A stretch of 51,195 bases of DNA from Candidatus Omnitrophota bacterium. GTDB taxonomy: Bacteria > Omnitrophota > Gorgyraeia > JAFGGP01. Below, one piece after another: positions 37,973 to 47,656 of the stretch (within the stretch, counting starts at the first letter, position 1; each line of letters starts with the position of its first letter). Below the pieces are notes generated by a model. That model was not told the origin of the DNA. It did not search any database and saw only the letters and a program-made list of their open reading frames with translations. Location of the stretch: the NCBI GenBank assembly GCA_016930485.1, contig JAFGGP010000011.1:1-51195 (forward strand). The letters run 5' to 3'. Made by a program: the position numbers and the translations under genes.

Positions 37973-40053
37973 AAATAGTACAGCTGGTTCCCGAATTAAA
38001 GGTAGGTGGTGTCGAGAGAGGGGTCGTTGATCTCTCCCGAATACTGATAAAGGAAGGCCACCAGGCTTACGTTATTTCACATGGTGGCGAACTGGTGAAT
38101 CGTCTTACCAAAATAGGCGCTACCCACTACACACTCCCTATTCACAGCAAGAATCCTTTTCTTATGATCCGGATGATCTGGAAGGTAGCGGAGATCATCG
38201 AAAAAGAGGGGATAGACATTGTCCACGCCAGAAGCCGGGTTCCGGCCTGGATCGGTTTTTTCGCGGCCTTTAAGAGTCAGCGCCCCTTCGTGACTACCTG
38301 CCATGGATATTATCGTAAACACTTTTTTAGTAAGGTGATGGGATGGGGCAAGCGCGTTATCGCCAATTCGGCCGTTGTCGCTAATCATATGATTAGCGAT
38401 TTCGGGGTGGCGCATGACAAGATAAGAATCATCCCTAGAGGGGTCGATTTGGAGGAGTTCCGGTTTACCGAATGCAGGACAGAGCTCTCGGGGGACTGGA
38501 CGGTTGCGCTCGTCGGTCGAATGACGCCCTTAAAGGGCCACATACCTTTTTTAAAGGCAATGGCCAAGGTAGCGCGGGTGGTACCTCATATAAAAATATG
38601 GTTTGTGGGCGATGCCCACGAAAAAAACGCAGGCTATAGAAACGAGGTACAGCTTATGGCAAAGCGGTTGGGGCTCGACCGCTACACCGAGTTTCTGGGC
38701 AATCGAGAGGACATTCCGGCACTGCTTAACAGCATAGATTTACTGGTGTTACCTACCATTAAACCGGAGGCGTTCGGGCGTGTGTTAATCGAAGCCGGGG
38801 CCTGTGGCGTTCCGGTTGTTGCCTCCCGTGTCGGGGGCATCACCGAGGTCATCGAGGATAAAAAAACAGGGCTTCTGGTGCGTCCCGAAGATCCCGATGA
38901 GCTCGCCTCGGCGATTATTGCTGTACTGAGAGACAGATCAGTGGCGAAGACGATGGCGCATGCCTTACGGGAAAGGGTTGAGAAGCTGTTTTCGTTGGAG
39001 AGTATGGCACAACAGGTGTTGAAGACATACCAGGACGTGCTTACGCATAAAAAGATACTGATTATTAAAATCGGCGCCCTCGGTGATGTCATTTTGGCAG
39101 TCCCCGGTATTCGTGCCATACGGGAAAAATACCGGCAGGCGCATATTACGGTATTAGTCGGTGAAGAGGCAGCCCCGGTCATACGGCGCTGCCCTTATAT
39201 CGACAACATTATTATCTATGAGCGCGATCTGCTCGACAGGGATCCAGCGGCATTCATGAAGTTTATTGCCAGACTCCAGAAAGAATCTTTTGATATGAGC
39301 TTTGACCTGCAGAATAACAGGAGAAGCCGTCTTCTCGCATTCGCGGCCTTCATACCGAAGCGATACGGATATAAAAACGGTAAGTACTCCTTTTTACTCA
39401 ACCACGGTGTGCCAGTTGTGAATAAGCAGATGCGTCCTGTTCCCCATCAGTTTCACATGCTTCACTTTTTTGGCATGAGCAGCACGCGTGAGGATCTGGA
39501 GTTTTGGATAAAAAAAGAGGATGAACGGGCGATCGATCAGTTACTCCAGGAGGGATGGACGGCACACGACAGCCTTTTGATAGGGATTAATCCGGGCTCA
39601 AGCGACCGGTGGACAAGTAAGCGGTGGCCTCTCAGGAACTTTGTCAGATTGTGCGATGAGTTGGCCAAGATGAATATCCGCGTTATTTTTACCGGCACCG
39701 AGACAGACAAGAACGTGATCAAAGAAATCATCGCCTCCACCAAAGCCAAACCCGTCGATGCCTCAGGAAGAACCTCGCTCTTTGAGCTCGGGGCGTTGAT
39801 AAAACGGTGCGCCGTCTTCGTGACAGCAGACAGTGCCCCTCTTCATATCGCCGCTGCCGTGCAAACGCCTTTTGTAGCACTCTTCGGCCCCACCGACCCG
39901 GAGCGCCATCTTCCTCCTGCCAAAAAATACGTGGTTTTGCATAAAAAAGTCAGGTGTGCCCCGTGTTATAAACCTGAGTGCAACAGCGACTTACGATGCC
40001 TGAAAAAGATAACAGTCGATGAAGTCCTCAAGGCGATCAAAGGACTGTTGTAA
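37969..40053 (+). CDS. Fusion: GT4 glycosyltransferase + GT9 (heptosyltransferase-type)
   Basis: aa 1-~357 VPELKVGGVERGVVDLS...PEAFGRVLIEAGACGVPVVASRVGGITEVI (GT4); then KKILIIKIGALGDVILAVPGIRAIR...FVALFGPTDPERHLPP (GT9). Confidence 0.9.
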   Translation: MKIVQLVPELKVGGVERGVVDLSRILIKEGHQAYVISHGGELVNRLTKIGATHYTLPIHSKNPFLMIRMIWKVAEIIEKEGIDIVHARSRVPAWIGFFAAFKSQRPFVTTCHGYYRKHFFSKVMGWGKRVIANSAVVANHMISDFGVAHDKIRIIPRGVDLEEFRFTECRTELSGDWTVALVGRMTPLKGHIPFLKAMAKVARVVPHIKIWFVGDAHEKNAGYRNEVQLMAKRLGLDRYTEFLGNREDIPALLNSIDLLVLPTIKPEAFGRVLIEAGACGVPVVASRVGGITEVIEDKKTGLLVRPEDPDELASAIIAVLRDRSVAKTMAHALRERVEKLFSLESMAQQVLKTYQDVLTHKKILIIKIGALGDVILAVPGIRAIREKYRQAHITVLVGEEAAPVIRRCPYIDNIIIYERDLLDRDPAAFMKFIARLQKESFDMSFDLQNNRRSRLLAFAAFIPKRYGYKNGKYSFLLNHGVPVVNKQMRPVPHQFHMLHFFGMSSTREDLEFWIKKEDERAIDQLLQEGWTAHDSLLIGINPGSSDRWTSKRWPLRNFVRLCDELAKMNIRVIFTGTETDKNVIKEIIASTKAKPVDASGRTSLFELGALIKRCAVFVTADSAPLHIAAAVQTPFVALFGPTDPERHLPPAKKYVVLHKKVRCAPCYKPECNSDLRCLKKITVDEVLKAIKGLL

Positions 40054-40063
40054 CCCATTATAT

Positions 40064-40120
40064 TTTTAGCTTTCAGCCGTCAGCTTTCAGCTGCTGATAG
40101 CTGAGTGCTGAAAACCGAAG
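40064..40120. repeat. TCAGC/GCTGA palindromic heptad array upstream of miaA
   Basis: TTTTAGC TTTCAGC CGTCAGC TTTCAGC - T - GCTGATA GCTGAGT GCTGAAA ACCGAAG; ATG at 40127. Confidence 0.88.
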
Positions 40121-40126
40121 GCTCAC

Positions 40127-41056
40127 ATGAAAGACCAGGTCATTTTTATTGTTGGCCCTACCGCCTCGGGAAAATCAGAAATAGCTGTAGCATTTGCCGA
40201 ACGGGTTAATGGGGAAATTATTTCCTGTGATTCCATGCAGGTCTACAGAGGTATGGATATCGGTACTGCCAAACCGTCGGCCGAGTTCTCAGAGAGAGTG
40301 AAACATCACCTTATTGATTGTATTCCCCCATCCGAAGAATACAGCGCCGCCCGTTTTGCCCGGGAGGCGACCGTCCTTATTGGCCAGCTGCATGCATCCC
40401 AGAAGGTGCCGGTGGTTGTTGGCGGAAGCGGACTGTATATGAAGGCACTTCTTGACGGTATTTTCCCGGACAAAGGAAAAGACCCTGAACTGAGACAGCG
40501 GCTAAAGTCGCGTGCGCATCGGGAGGGCGTGGAGGTTCTCTACAGGGAACTAGGAGAAATAGACGCCGAAAGCGCCTCCCAGATACATCCGAACGATCTG
40601 CGGCGGATTATCAGGGCCCTCGAGTTATGTTATGTAACCGGAACGAGGCCTTCCGCATTACGCCAGGAGGGAGAGGGTATCTGCCACCGGTATCGCTGCG
40701 TCCTGTTTGGCATTGCCTATGAAAGAAGTGAGCTTTATGCTCGGATAGAAAAACGGGTTGAACAGATGTTCGATGAGGGGTTTCTTGATGAGGTCCGCCG
40801 ACTTCGTTACAATACTGCAATAGGGCAGACTGCCTCGCAGGCCCTCGGCTATAAAGAGAGTTATGACTATCTGCGCAAAAAGATACATCTCAATCACCTT
40901 AAATATTTGGTAAAGCGCAATACGCGCAGGTTCGCCAAGAGGCAGCTGACATGGTTTAGACGGGACAGACGCATCCAATGGATTAATGTAACCTCAGCAA
41001 TGGATCCGGCGAGCGTCGCCGATCAACTGATTCATCGTCTATCTCTACAGAAATAA
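40127..41056 (+). CDS. miaA: tRNA dimethylallyltransferase
   Basis: IFIVGPTASGKSEIAVAFAERVNGEIISCDSMQVYRGMDIGTAKP. Confidence 0.96.
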   Translation: MKDQVIFIVGPTASGKSEIAVAFAERVNGEIISCDSMQVYRGMDIGTAKPSAEFSERVKHHLIDCIPPSEEYSAARFAREATVLIGQLHASQKVPVVVGGSGLYMKALLDGIFPDKGKDPELRQRLKSRAHREGVEVLYRELGEIDAESASQIHPNDLRRIIRALELCYVTGTRPSALRQEGEGICHRYRCVLFGIAYERSELYARIEKRVEQMFDEGFLDEVRRLRYNTAIGQTASQALGYKESYDYLRKKIHLNHLKYLVKRNTRRFAKRQLTWFRRDRRIQWINVTSAMDPASVADQLIHRLSLQK

Positions 41057-41059
41057 AGC

Positions 41060-41123
41060 CTTCAGCCTTCAGCTCTCAGCCATTAGTCGCTGAGAGCTGA
41101 AGGCTGAGAGCTGAGAGCTCAAA
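41060..41123. repeat. TCAGC/GCTGA palindromic heptad array running exactly to the hflX start codon
   Basis: CTTCAGC CTTCAGC TCTCAGC CATTAGT - C - GCTGAGA GCTGAAG GCTGAGA GCTGAGA GCTCAAA then ATG 41124. Confidence 0.92.
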
Positions 41124-42398
41124 ATGGAAAAGGCCTTGATTGTTACTGTCGGTTTTGAGAGCGGCTTTAACAAGACCGTCTGCGAAGATGATATGATAGA
41201 GTTGCGCCAACTTGTCCTTTCAACCGGTGCTGTGGTGTGCGGGGAGGTATTCTGCAAGTGCAGGCACCCCCAGGCAAATCTCTTAATAGGAAGGGGCAAA
41301 ACAGAGACAATCGCCGAAGAGGCACGGAGACTCAGGGCGCAGTGTGTTGTTTTTGATGTCGATCTCTCGAGTACCCAGCAGAGAAATCTGGAAGAGATTA
41401 TTCAGCTCAAGACGATCGATCGAACACAGCTTATACTGGATATTTTTTCCAGGCGGGCGCGGTCACTTGAAGGAAAGGTGCAGGTCGAACTTGCGCAGCT
41501 TACCTATCTTTTGCCCCGCTTGACGGGAAAGGGTATTGTATTATCGCGTCTCGGCGGCGGAATCGGGACGAGAGGGCCGGGGGAACAGAAACTTGAGGCA
41601 GACCGAAGACGGATACGGCGGCGGATTTCGCATCTGAAGGATGAATTAAAAAAACTGAAGGAACGGCGTGGGCGATTGAGAGAAAAAAGACAGGCAATGG
41701 AACTCCCGACCATCGCCCTTATTGGCTATACAAACGCAGGAAAGTCGACGCTCTTAAATCGTCTAACCGGTGCACAGGCCTTTGTTGCAGACAGTCTTTT
41801 CAGCACGCTGGATCCTTTGGCGCGCCGGCTGGTTCTTCCCACAAGTCAAGTAGTGCTTTTTTTGGATACCGTAGGATTTCTAAACAACCTCCCTCACCAT
41901 CTGATCGAGGCATTCCACGCAACGCTCGAAGAGGCAGCTGAAGCGGACCTGCTTTTACATGTTATAGATATGAACGACAACAGAATGATGACCCACATTG
42001 CCGCTGTTTATCGGGTGCTTGAGGAACTGTGTGCTATGGACAGAAAAATTCTTACGGTTTTAAATAAAAAGGATCTTGTCGAAGACAGCGACCAAAGAAG
42101 CAGGATAGAGAAAGAGACGCAGCCCGATGTTGTTATCTCTGCAACACGCGGTGACGGCCTGGAGAAGCTCATATCAGTGATCGCTGATTCGCTCAAAGGG
42201 CTCCTGTGTCGATTGACCGCCTGTGTGCCCGCCACCCGTCAGGATATCGTTCATAAACTCTATAACTGGGGGAAGGTTATTCAGCGAGAAGACAGGGATG
42301 GGGCTGTTATTCTTACAGCAGTGATGAGAAAACACCTTGCCCAGCAGATAGTCTCTTACTATAAAGAGGATGCGGACATTTCTCTGAAAAACCCTTGA
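41124..42398 (+). CDS. hflX: GTPase HflX
   Basis: RTQLILDIFSRRARSLEGKVQVELAQLTYLLPRL; ALIGYTNAGKSTLLNRLTG. Confidence 0.95.
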   Translation: MEKALIVTVGFESGFNKTVCEDDMIELRQLVLSTGAVVCGEVFCKCRHPQANLLIGRGKTETIAEEARRLRAQCVVFDVDLSSTQQRNLEEIIQLKTIDRTQLILDIFSRRARSLEGKVQVELAQLTYLLPRLTGKGIVLSRLGGGIGTRGPGEQKLEADRRRIRRRISHLKDELKKLKERRGRLREKRQAMELPTIALIGYTNAGKSTLLNRLTGAQAFVADSLFSTLDPLARRLVLPTSQVVLFLDTVGFLNNLPHHLIEAFHATLEEAAEADLLLHVIDMNDNRMMTHIAAVYRVLEELCAMDRKILTVLNKKDLVEDSDQRSRIEKETQPDVVISATRGDGLEKLISVIADSLKGLLCRLTACVPATRQDIVHKLYNWGKVIQREDRDGAVILTAVMRKHLAQQIVSYYKEDADISLKNP

Positions 42399-42422
42399 CA
42401 AAAAAAAATTCTATGATACTAT
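42395..42422 (+). promoter_or_regulatory. Promoter of the hrcA-grpE-dnaK-dnaJ operon
   Basis: TTGACA (42395-42400) - 16 nt - TACTAT (42417-42422); -35 overlaps the hflX stop codon. Confidence 0.65.
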
Positions 42423-42427
42423 TCACT

Positions 42428-42454
42428 TTAGCACTCGATTCATGAGAGTGCTAA
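42428..42454. promoter_or_regulatory. CIRCE operator (HrcA binding site)
   Basis: Perfect TTAGCACTC-N9-GAGTGCTAA directly upstream of hrcA. Confidence 0.97.
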
Positions 42455-42467
42455 TCAAGGGCTAAAA

Positions 42468-43511
42468 ATGGACATAACTGATTATAAATCAAGAAGAAAC
42501 AAAATTCTTCAGTCTATTGTAGAGCTATATCTTGAGGATGCCGTACCGGTCAGTTCGCGCGCTGTCGTCAGGCATGCGCGCTTAAACGTGAGTTCGGCAA
42601 CCGTGCGTAATATTATGTCCGAACTGGAAGAACTTGGACTGATTCAACAGCCGCACACCTCGGCAGGGAGGATTCCCAGCGATAAGGGCTATCGGTATTA
42701 TGTTAATTCGGTAATGCAGAGGCGCCCACTGACGCGCGAGGAAACGGTGTATATCGATAAATTGGCAAAGAACTGGTGCAGGCAGATCGAGCGTGTCGTA
42801 GAACCAACCATCCAGATTCTTACCTCGCTCACCAATTACTGCGGGGCAATTTCATTTCCCCGGATCGAAAAAACAGGTTTTAAGCGTCTGGAGTTGGTGC
42901 CTATCAGCAGAAACAGGGTCCTGGCCGTTCTCATTACTACCTCGGGTTTTGTAAGGAACGTATTCATCGAATTAGATCATGAACTGGAAGATAGCGAGCT
43001 ACTACGGATATCAAATTTTCTCAACAGCGAACTAACGTCGCTGAATTTTGACGATATCGAGAATTTTCTTCTTAGAAAAACGCTTGAAATTCAAGACTCA
43101 TTTTACTTCCTGTTTAAAGAAGCGACACAGATACTGGAGGATTTAATTCACGCGACACATGAGCGGATTGTGCTGGAAGGAATCAGCAAGATGATACGGC
43201 AGCCGGAGTTTCAGGATGTAGAATGTGGCAGGCGTTTTTTAAGCGCCATAGAGCAAAAAAATACCTTGCTCGAGATGTTTATGAAAGGGGCTGAAGGAGG
43301 CGCTGTAAAGGTGTATATAGGAGACGAAAGCGCCCATTCCGGGTTTTATGACTGCAGCATCGTTATCTCTCCTTACCAGGTGCTGGGGAAGGCGATCGGG
43401 GCACTGGGGGTAATCGGCCCCAAACGCATGGATTATGCTAAGGCGGTGAGCGTAGTAGAGTATGTTGCCCACAAACTGAGCGGTTTTCTTGATGAAGGAG
43501 ACATTTTTTGA
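42468..43511 (+). CDS. hrcA: Heat-inducible transcription repressor HrcA
   Basis: VPVSSRAVVRHARLNVSSATVRNIMSELEELGLIQQPHTSAGRIPSDKGYRYYV. Confidence 0.96.
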   Translation: MDITDYKSRRNKILQSIVELYLEDAVPVSSRAVVRHARLNVSSATVRNIMSELEELGLIQQPHTSAGRIPSDKGYRYYVNSVMQRRPLTREETVYIDKLAKNWCRQIERVVEPTIQILTSLTNYCGAISFPRIEKTGFKRLELVPISRNRVLAVLITTSGFVRNVFIELDHELEDSELLRISNFLNSELTSLNFDDIENFLLRKTLEIQDSFYFLFKEATQILEDLIHATHERIVLEGISKMIRQPEFQDVECGRRFLSAIEQKNTLLEMFMKGAEGGAVKVYIGDESAHSGFYDCSIVISPYQVLGKAIGALGVIGPKRMDYAKAVSVVEYVAHKLSGFLDEGDIF

Positions 43512-44191
43512 GAGAAGGGGCAAGCCCTCATAAAAAAGAAAAATATAAGAGACGCGACGACGAACGCGAATCCTCCGAAGAGACGCGACTGGACGAATCT
43601 GTCCGGCCTGCCCAGGAAGACGCGGTGACCATCAAGAAAGGAGACTATCAGGCCCTGCTCGATGAGGCGCGCAAAATCGAAGAGTATACAGATAAGCTGC
43701 TGAGGCAGCAGGCCGAGTTTGAAAATACAAAAAAGCGCCTGAGCCGTGAGACAGTAGAGGCTATTGACAACGCAAACCGCGATCTTATCACTAGCCTTCT
43801 GCCGGTGTTAGACAATTTTGAGCGCGCCCTAAATACCCTGGATAGCGCCGGTTCGGGCGACCGCTTTTCGGAAGGGGTCATCCTCATCTATAAACAACTT
43901 AAGACCGTCCTGGAGCAGGCCGGTCTTCAAAAAATCGATGCCCTGAACGGCGAGTTTGATCCGTATAAGCACGAGGCGGTATCTCATGTTGTCTCTGGCG
44001 AGCATCCCGACAATACCGTTGTCGAGGAGATGCAGGCGGGGTATCTATTCCGTAAACGGCTCCTACGTCCCTCGCTGGTTGTGGTAAGTAAACAGCTTGC
44101 AGATGCCCCCGTTGGTGAAAAGGAAGATGCGACTCCTTTAGAAGAGGGTGAAGGAATCGGGGACGAGAACGCAAAAACAGAAAATGAATAA
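43508..44191 (+). CDS. grpE: Nucleotide exchange factor GrpE
   Basis: [18 protein letters not shown]...[12 protein letters not shown]...[12 protein letters not shown]. Confidence 0.94.
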   Translation: MREGASPHKKEKYKRRDDERESSEETRLDESVRPAQEDAVTIKKGDYQALLDEARKIEEYTDKLLRQQAEFENTKKRLSRETVEAIDNANRDLITSLLPVLDNFERALNTLDSAGSGDRFSEGVILIYKQLKTVLEQAGLQKIDALNGEFDPYKHEAVSHVVSGEHPDNTVVEEMQAGYLFRKRLLRPSLVVVSKQLADAPVGEKEDATPLEEGEGIGDENAKTENE

Positions 44192-44204
44192 GAAGGAGGA
44201 GGCT

Positions 44205-46154
44205 ATGGGCAAGGTTATCGGTATCGATCTAGGGACAACCAACAGTTGTGTTGCGGTCGTTGAAGGAGGGGAGCCGGTTGTCATTGCAAATGCGGAAGGC
44301 AACCGGACGACACCCTCAGTCGTTGCGTTTTCCAAACAGGGAGAGCGGCTGGTGGGGGCACCAGCGAAGCGACAGGCAATCACCAACCCAGAGGGGACGA
44401 TTTTCAGTATAAAGCGTTTTGTTGGTCGCAGGTACTCAGAGGTCAACCATGAAATTAAGTTGGTCCCCTATAAAGTAGTGCAGGCGACAAACGGTGATGC
44501 CCACGTTGAGGCGGACGGCAAGTCATATTCGCCACCGGAGATAAGTGCTATGGTTCTTCAGAAGATGAGACAAACGGCCGAGGATTATCTGGGTGAGAAG
44601 GTAACCCAGGCGGTTGTTACGGTTCCTGCCTACTTTAATGATAGCCAGAGACAGGCAACAAAGGATGCGGGGACAATTGCCGGCCTCGAGGTTTTGCGTA
44701 TTATCAACGAGCCGACCGCCGCAAGTATGGCATACGGATTTGATAAAAAGAAAGAGGAAAAAATCGCTGTCTACGATTTAGGCGGCGGGACTTTTGATAT
44801 CTCGATCCTTGAGATAGGAGAAGGGGTTTTTGAGGTGAAAGCGACCAACGGAGATACCCATCTCGGCGGCGATGATTTCGATCAGAAGATTATAGAGTGG
44901 CTGTGTGACGAATTCAAAAAGGATACGGGGATCAACCTGAGGAACGACAGGATGGCCCTGCAGCGCCTTAAGGAGGCGGCCGAAAAGGCAAAGTGCGAAC
45001 TTTCTTCGTCGTTGACCACGGAGATCAATCTGCCCTTTATTACCGCCGACAGCTCAGGCCCCAAACATCTTGCCGTTCAATTGACCCGGGCAAAACTGGA
45101 ACAACTGGTTGATGATTTAATTGAGAGGACAAAAAAACCGTGTCTGCAGGCACTCAAGGATTCAGGCTTTCAGCCCTCGGATATCGACGAGGTGATTCTG
45201 GTGGGCGGCCAGACACGTATGCCTAAGGTTCAGGAGACGGTGAAGGTGCTTTTCGGAAAGGAACCGCATAAAGGCGTTAACCCCGATGAGGTAGTGGCCG
45301 TAGGGGCGGCGATTCAGGGAGCGGTGCTTTCCGGTGATATCAAGAAGGATATGGTGCTTTTAGATGTGACTCCTCTTTCACTGGGGATCGAGACGCTCGG
45401 CGGCGTGATGACGCGGTTAATCGAAAGGAACACCACGATTCCGACGCGAAAGAGCCAGATCTTTTCCACAGCGGCGGATAATCAAACGGCTGTTTCCATC
45501 CATGTATTACAGGGTGAGCGGGAAATGGCACAGCATAACCGGACGCTGGGCCGTTTTGATCTGGTCGGGATTCCCCCTGCGCCGCGGGGCATCCCTCAAA
45601 TAGAAGTTACCTTTGATATCGATGCCAACGGTATTGTCCATGTCTCTGCAAAGGATATGGCTACCGGCAAGGAGCAGAAGATCAGGATTGAGGCATCGAG
45701 CGGTCTGTCAAAGGAAGAGATTAACAAAATGACCAGGGACGCCGAGGCACATGCGGATGAAGATAAACAAAAGAGGGAGCTTATCGAGGCACGCAACAAC
45801 CTTGACAACATGATCTATGCGGTGGAGAAATCGCTCAAAGAGCATGGTTCAGCACTTGCCGCCGACGAGAAAAAAGATGTTGAGACTGCCGTAGGCGCAG
45901 CAAAGAAGGGGCTGACAAGCGAAGACATTAATGAGATTAAGTCGTTGACGGATCAACTGATGCAGAAATCCCACAAACTTGCCGAGAAGATGTATCAGCA
46001 GGCATCGGCCCAACAGGCCGGGGCAAAGGCTCAGGGTCAGTCGGCAACAGGTGCTTCATCGACGCAGGATGCTGAAGCCGGAGGCGGATCTGCACCAGAA
46101 GAGGATGTGGTTGATGCCGAATATAAGGTAGAGGACGAGGACGATAAGAAATAG
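44205..46154 (+). CDS. dnaK: Chaperone DnaK
   Basis: [25 protein letters not shown] 44205 after AAGGAGG. Confidence 0.98.
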   Translation: MGKVIGIDLGTTNSCVAVVEGGEPVVIANAEGNRTTPSVVAFSKQGERLVGAPAKRQAITNPEGTIFSIKRFVGRRYSEVNHEIKLVPYKVVQATNGDAHVEADGKSYSPPEISAMVLQKMRQTAEDYLGEKVTQAVVTVPAYFNDSQRQATKDAGTIAGLEVLRIINEPTAASMAYGFDKKKEEKIAVYDLGGGTFDISILEIGEGVFEVKATNGDTHLGGDDFDQKIIEWLCDEFKKDTGINLRNDRMALQRLKEAAEKAKCELSSSLTTEINLPFITADSSGPKHLAVQLTRAKLEQLVDDLIERTKKPCLQALKDSGFQPSDIDEVILVGGQTRMPKVQETVKVLFGKEPHKGVNPDEVVAVGAAIQGAVLSGDIKKDMVLLDVTPLSLGIETLGGVMTRLIERNTTIPTRKSQIFSTAADNQTAVSIHVLQGEREMAQHNRTLGRFDLVGIPPAPRGIPQIEVTFDIDANGIVHVSAKDMATGKEQKIRIEASSGLSKEEINKMTRDAEAHADEDKQKRELIEARNNLDNMIYAVEKSLKEHGSALAADEKKDVETAVGAAKKGLTSEDINEIKSLTDQLMQKSHKLAEKMYQQASAQQAGAKAQGQSATGASSTQDAEAGGGSAPEEDVVDAEYKVEDEDDKK

Positions 46155-46156
46155 CC

Positions 46157-46231
46157 ATGACACATGACGCAGGTCGCATGACACAGGTAGTTAATGTATT
46201 ACTGGGGACATGTGACCTGTGACCGGTGACA
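46157..46231. repeat. Palindromic heptad array, ATGACAC/GTGACCT type, between dnaK and dnaJ
   Basis: ATGACAC ATGACGC AGGTCGC ATGACAC AGGTAGT - 12 nt - GGGGACA TGTGACC TGTGACC GGTGACA. Confidence 0.75.
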
Positions 46232-46245
46232 TGAATAAGGAAGTT

Positions 46246-47391
46246 ATGAAACGCGACTATTACGAGGTGTTAGGCGTTGAAAAAGGTGCTTCCCCGGATG
46301 AGATCAAAAAGGCATACAGAAAACTTGCCTTGCAGTATCATCCCGACAGGAACAAGGATAACAAAGAGGCCGAGGATAAATTTAAAGAGATCTCAGAGGC
46401 GTATGAAGTACTGAGCAATCCCCAAAAAAGAAGCCAGTACGACCAGTTTGGTCATGCAATGGGTGATTATGCCCAGTACGGTGCCGGTAGTCCCTTTGGC
46501 GGCTTCGGTGATTTTGATATATCGGATGCCTTTAGAATATTCCAGGAGGCCTTTGGCGGTTCGGGTGGGATATTTGACGGCTTTGATATCTTCGGCGGCT
46601 CCACAGCGCGGTCACAACGCGGCTTTAACGGTTCCAATCTGGAGTATGTCATTGAGATTTCACTTTCTGACGCGGCTACCGGCGTAAAGAAAGAGATCGA
46701 GGTGCCGCGTTTAGAGGCATGCGCCCGCTGTAACGGCAGTGGTTCAGAGCCGGGAACAAAAAAAGAGATGTGCCCACACTGCAGGGGGGCAGGCCGTACG
46801 AGGACATCGTTCGGTATTTTTGATATCTCTATCTCTGTTTGTTCTGCCTGTAACGGCACCGGCGAGGTTGTCAAGAATCCCTGCAGGGAATGCAAGGGAA
46901 AAGGACGGATTCAGCGTAAAAGAAAGCTTACTATCAAGGTTCCTGCGGGGATTCATTCCGGACAGCATCTGCGTTTAAACGGCGAAGGAGAGGGTGCGGT
47001 AGGTGGTGGCAGGGCCGGCGACCTCTACATATTGGTGAAAGTGGCCCAGCACGAGCTCTTTGTCAGACGCGACGATAATCTGTTCTGTGAGGTGCCGGTT
47101 ACCATTACACAGGCGGCCCTCGGCGCCGAGGTGAGTGTGCCGACACTTTTAGACGGAAATGTTAAGGTAAAAGTGCCTGCCGGTACCCAGAGTGGAAGGC
47201 TGTTGCGGTTGCGCGGAAAGGGAATGCCGCGTTTACAGGGGTATGGCAACGGCGATCAATTGATTCGCGTAGCAGTAGAGGTGCCCGCTTCGTTGACCGC
47301 TGAACAGAAGCGTCTGCTCAGGGAGTTTGAGCAGTTGAGTAATACAAAGACGTATCCTGCACAGAAGTCTTTTTCAGAAAAAATAAGGTAA
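46246..47391 (+). CDS. dnaJ: Chaperone DnaJ
   Basis: [36 protein letters not shown]; four CxxCxGxG-type zinc motifs; ATG 46246 preferred (AAGGAAG SD). Confidence 0.96.
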   Translation: MKRDYYEVLGVEKGASPDEIKKAYRKLALQYHPDRNKDNKEAEDKFKEISEAYEVLSNPQKRSQYDQFGHAMGDYAQYGAGSPFGGFGDFDISDAFRIFQEAFGGSGGIFDGFDIFGGSTARSQRGFNGSNLEYVIEISLSDAATGVKKEIEVPRLEACARCNGSGSEPGTKKEMCPHCRGAGRTRTSFGIFDISISVCSACNGTGEVVKNPCRECKGKGRIQRKRKLTIKVPAGIHSGQHLRLNGEGEGAVGGGRAGDLYILVKVAQHELFVRRDDNLFCEVPVTITQAALGAEVSVPTLLDGNVKVKVPAGTQSGRLLRLRGKGMPRLQGYGNGDQLIRVAVEVPASLTAEQKRLLREFEQLSNTKTYPAQKSFSEKIR

Positions 47392-47400
47392 TTATCGAAG

Positions 47401-47471
47401 CCGCTATAAACCCGGAAAGCCCTGCGTTTCAAAACGCCGGTTCATATGCTCTTGAATTGGAACAAAAAAAG
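47401..47471 (+). repeat. Diverged copy of the palindromic element (left end and core)
   Basis: CCGCTATAAACCCGGAAAGCCCTGCGTTTCAAAACGCCGGTTCATATGCTCTTGAATTGGAACAAAAAAAG aligns without gaps to 48163-48232, about two-thirds identical by eye. Confidence 0.6.
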
Positions 47472-47476
47472 CGACA

Positions 47477-47503
47477 GAACGTGCCAACGTTGTTGGCGCG
47501 TTC
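47477..47503. other. Strong stem-loop downstream of dnaJ
   Basis: GAACGTGCCAAC-GTT-GTTGGCGCGTTC: 12-bp stem with one T-G pair. Confidence 0.6.
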
Positions 47504-47656
47504 AGAACGTTCTTTATGAGGTGCTTTGCTCCTGTAGTATTGCGCATGAGCGTCTTTGATGCTGGTGATGTCTATTGTTATAGCTTCCTAGGCAGCAAGA
47601 AGGCCCCGGTCTTTCAACTGGCATCTCATGGGGTTTGTATAAAACAAGGTTACGCT

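Noticed and set aside
33609-41123. TCAGC/GCTGA arrays as a CRISPR
   Set aside because: Units are 7 nt with no spacers of CRISPR length, arms are inverted, and there are no cas genes.
47516-47656. N-terminal extension of the FmdB-like ORF
   Set aside because: The zinc ribbon starts canonically with MPTYEYEC at 47657; upstream part is post-dnaJ spacer.
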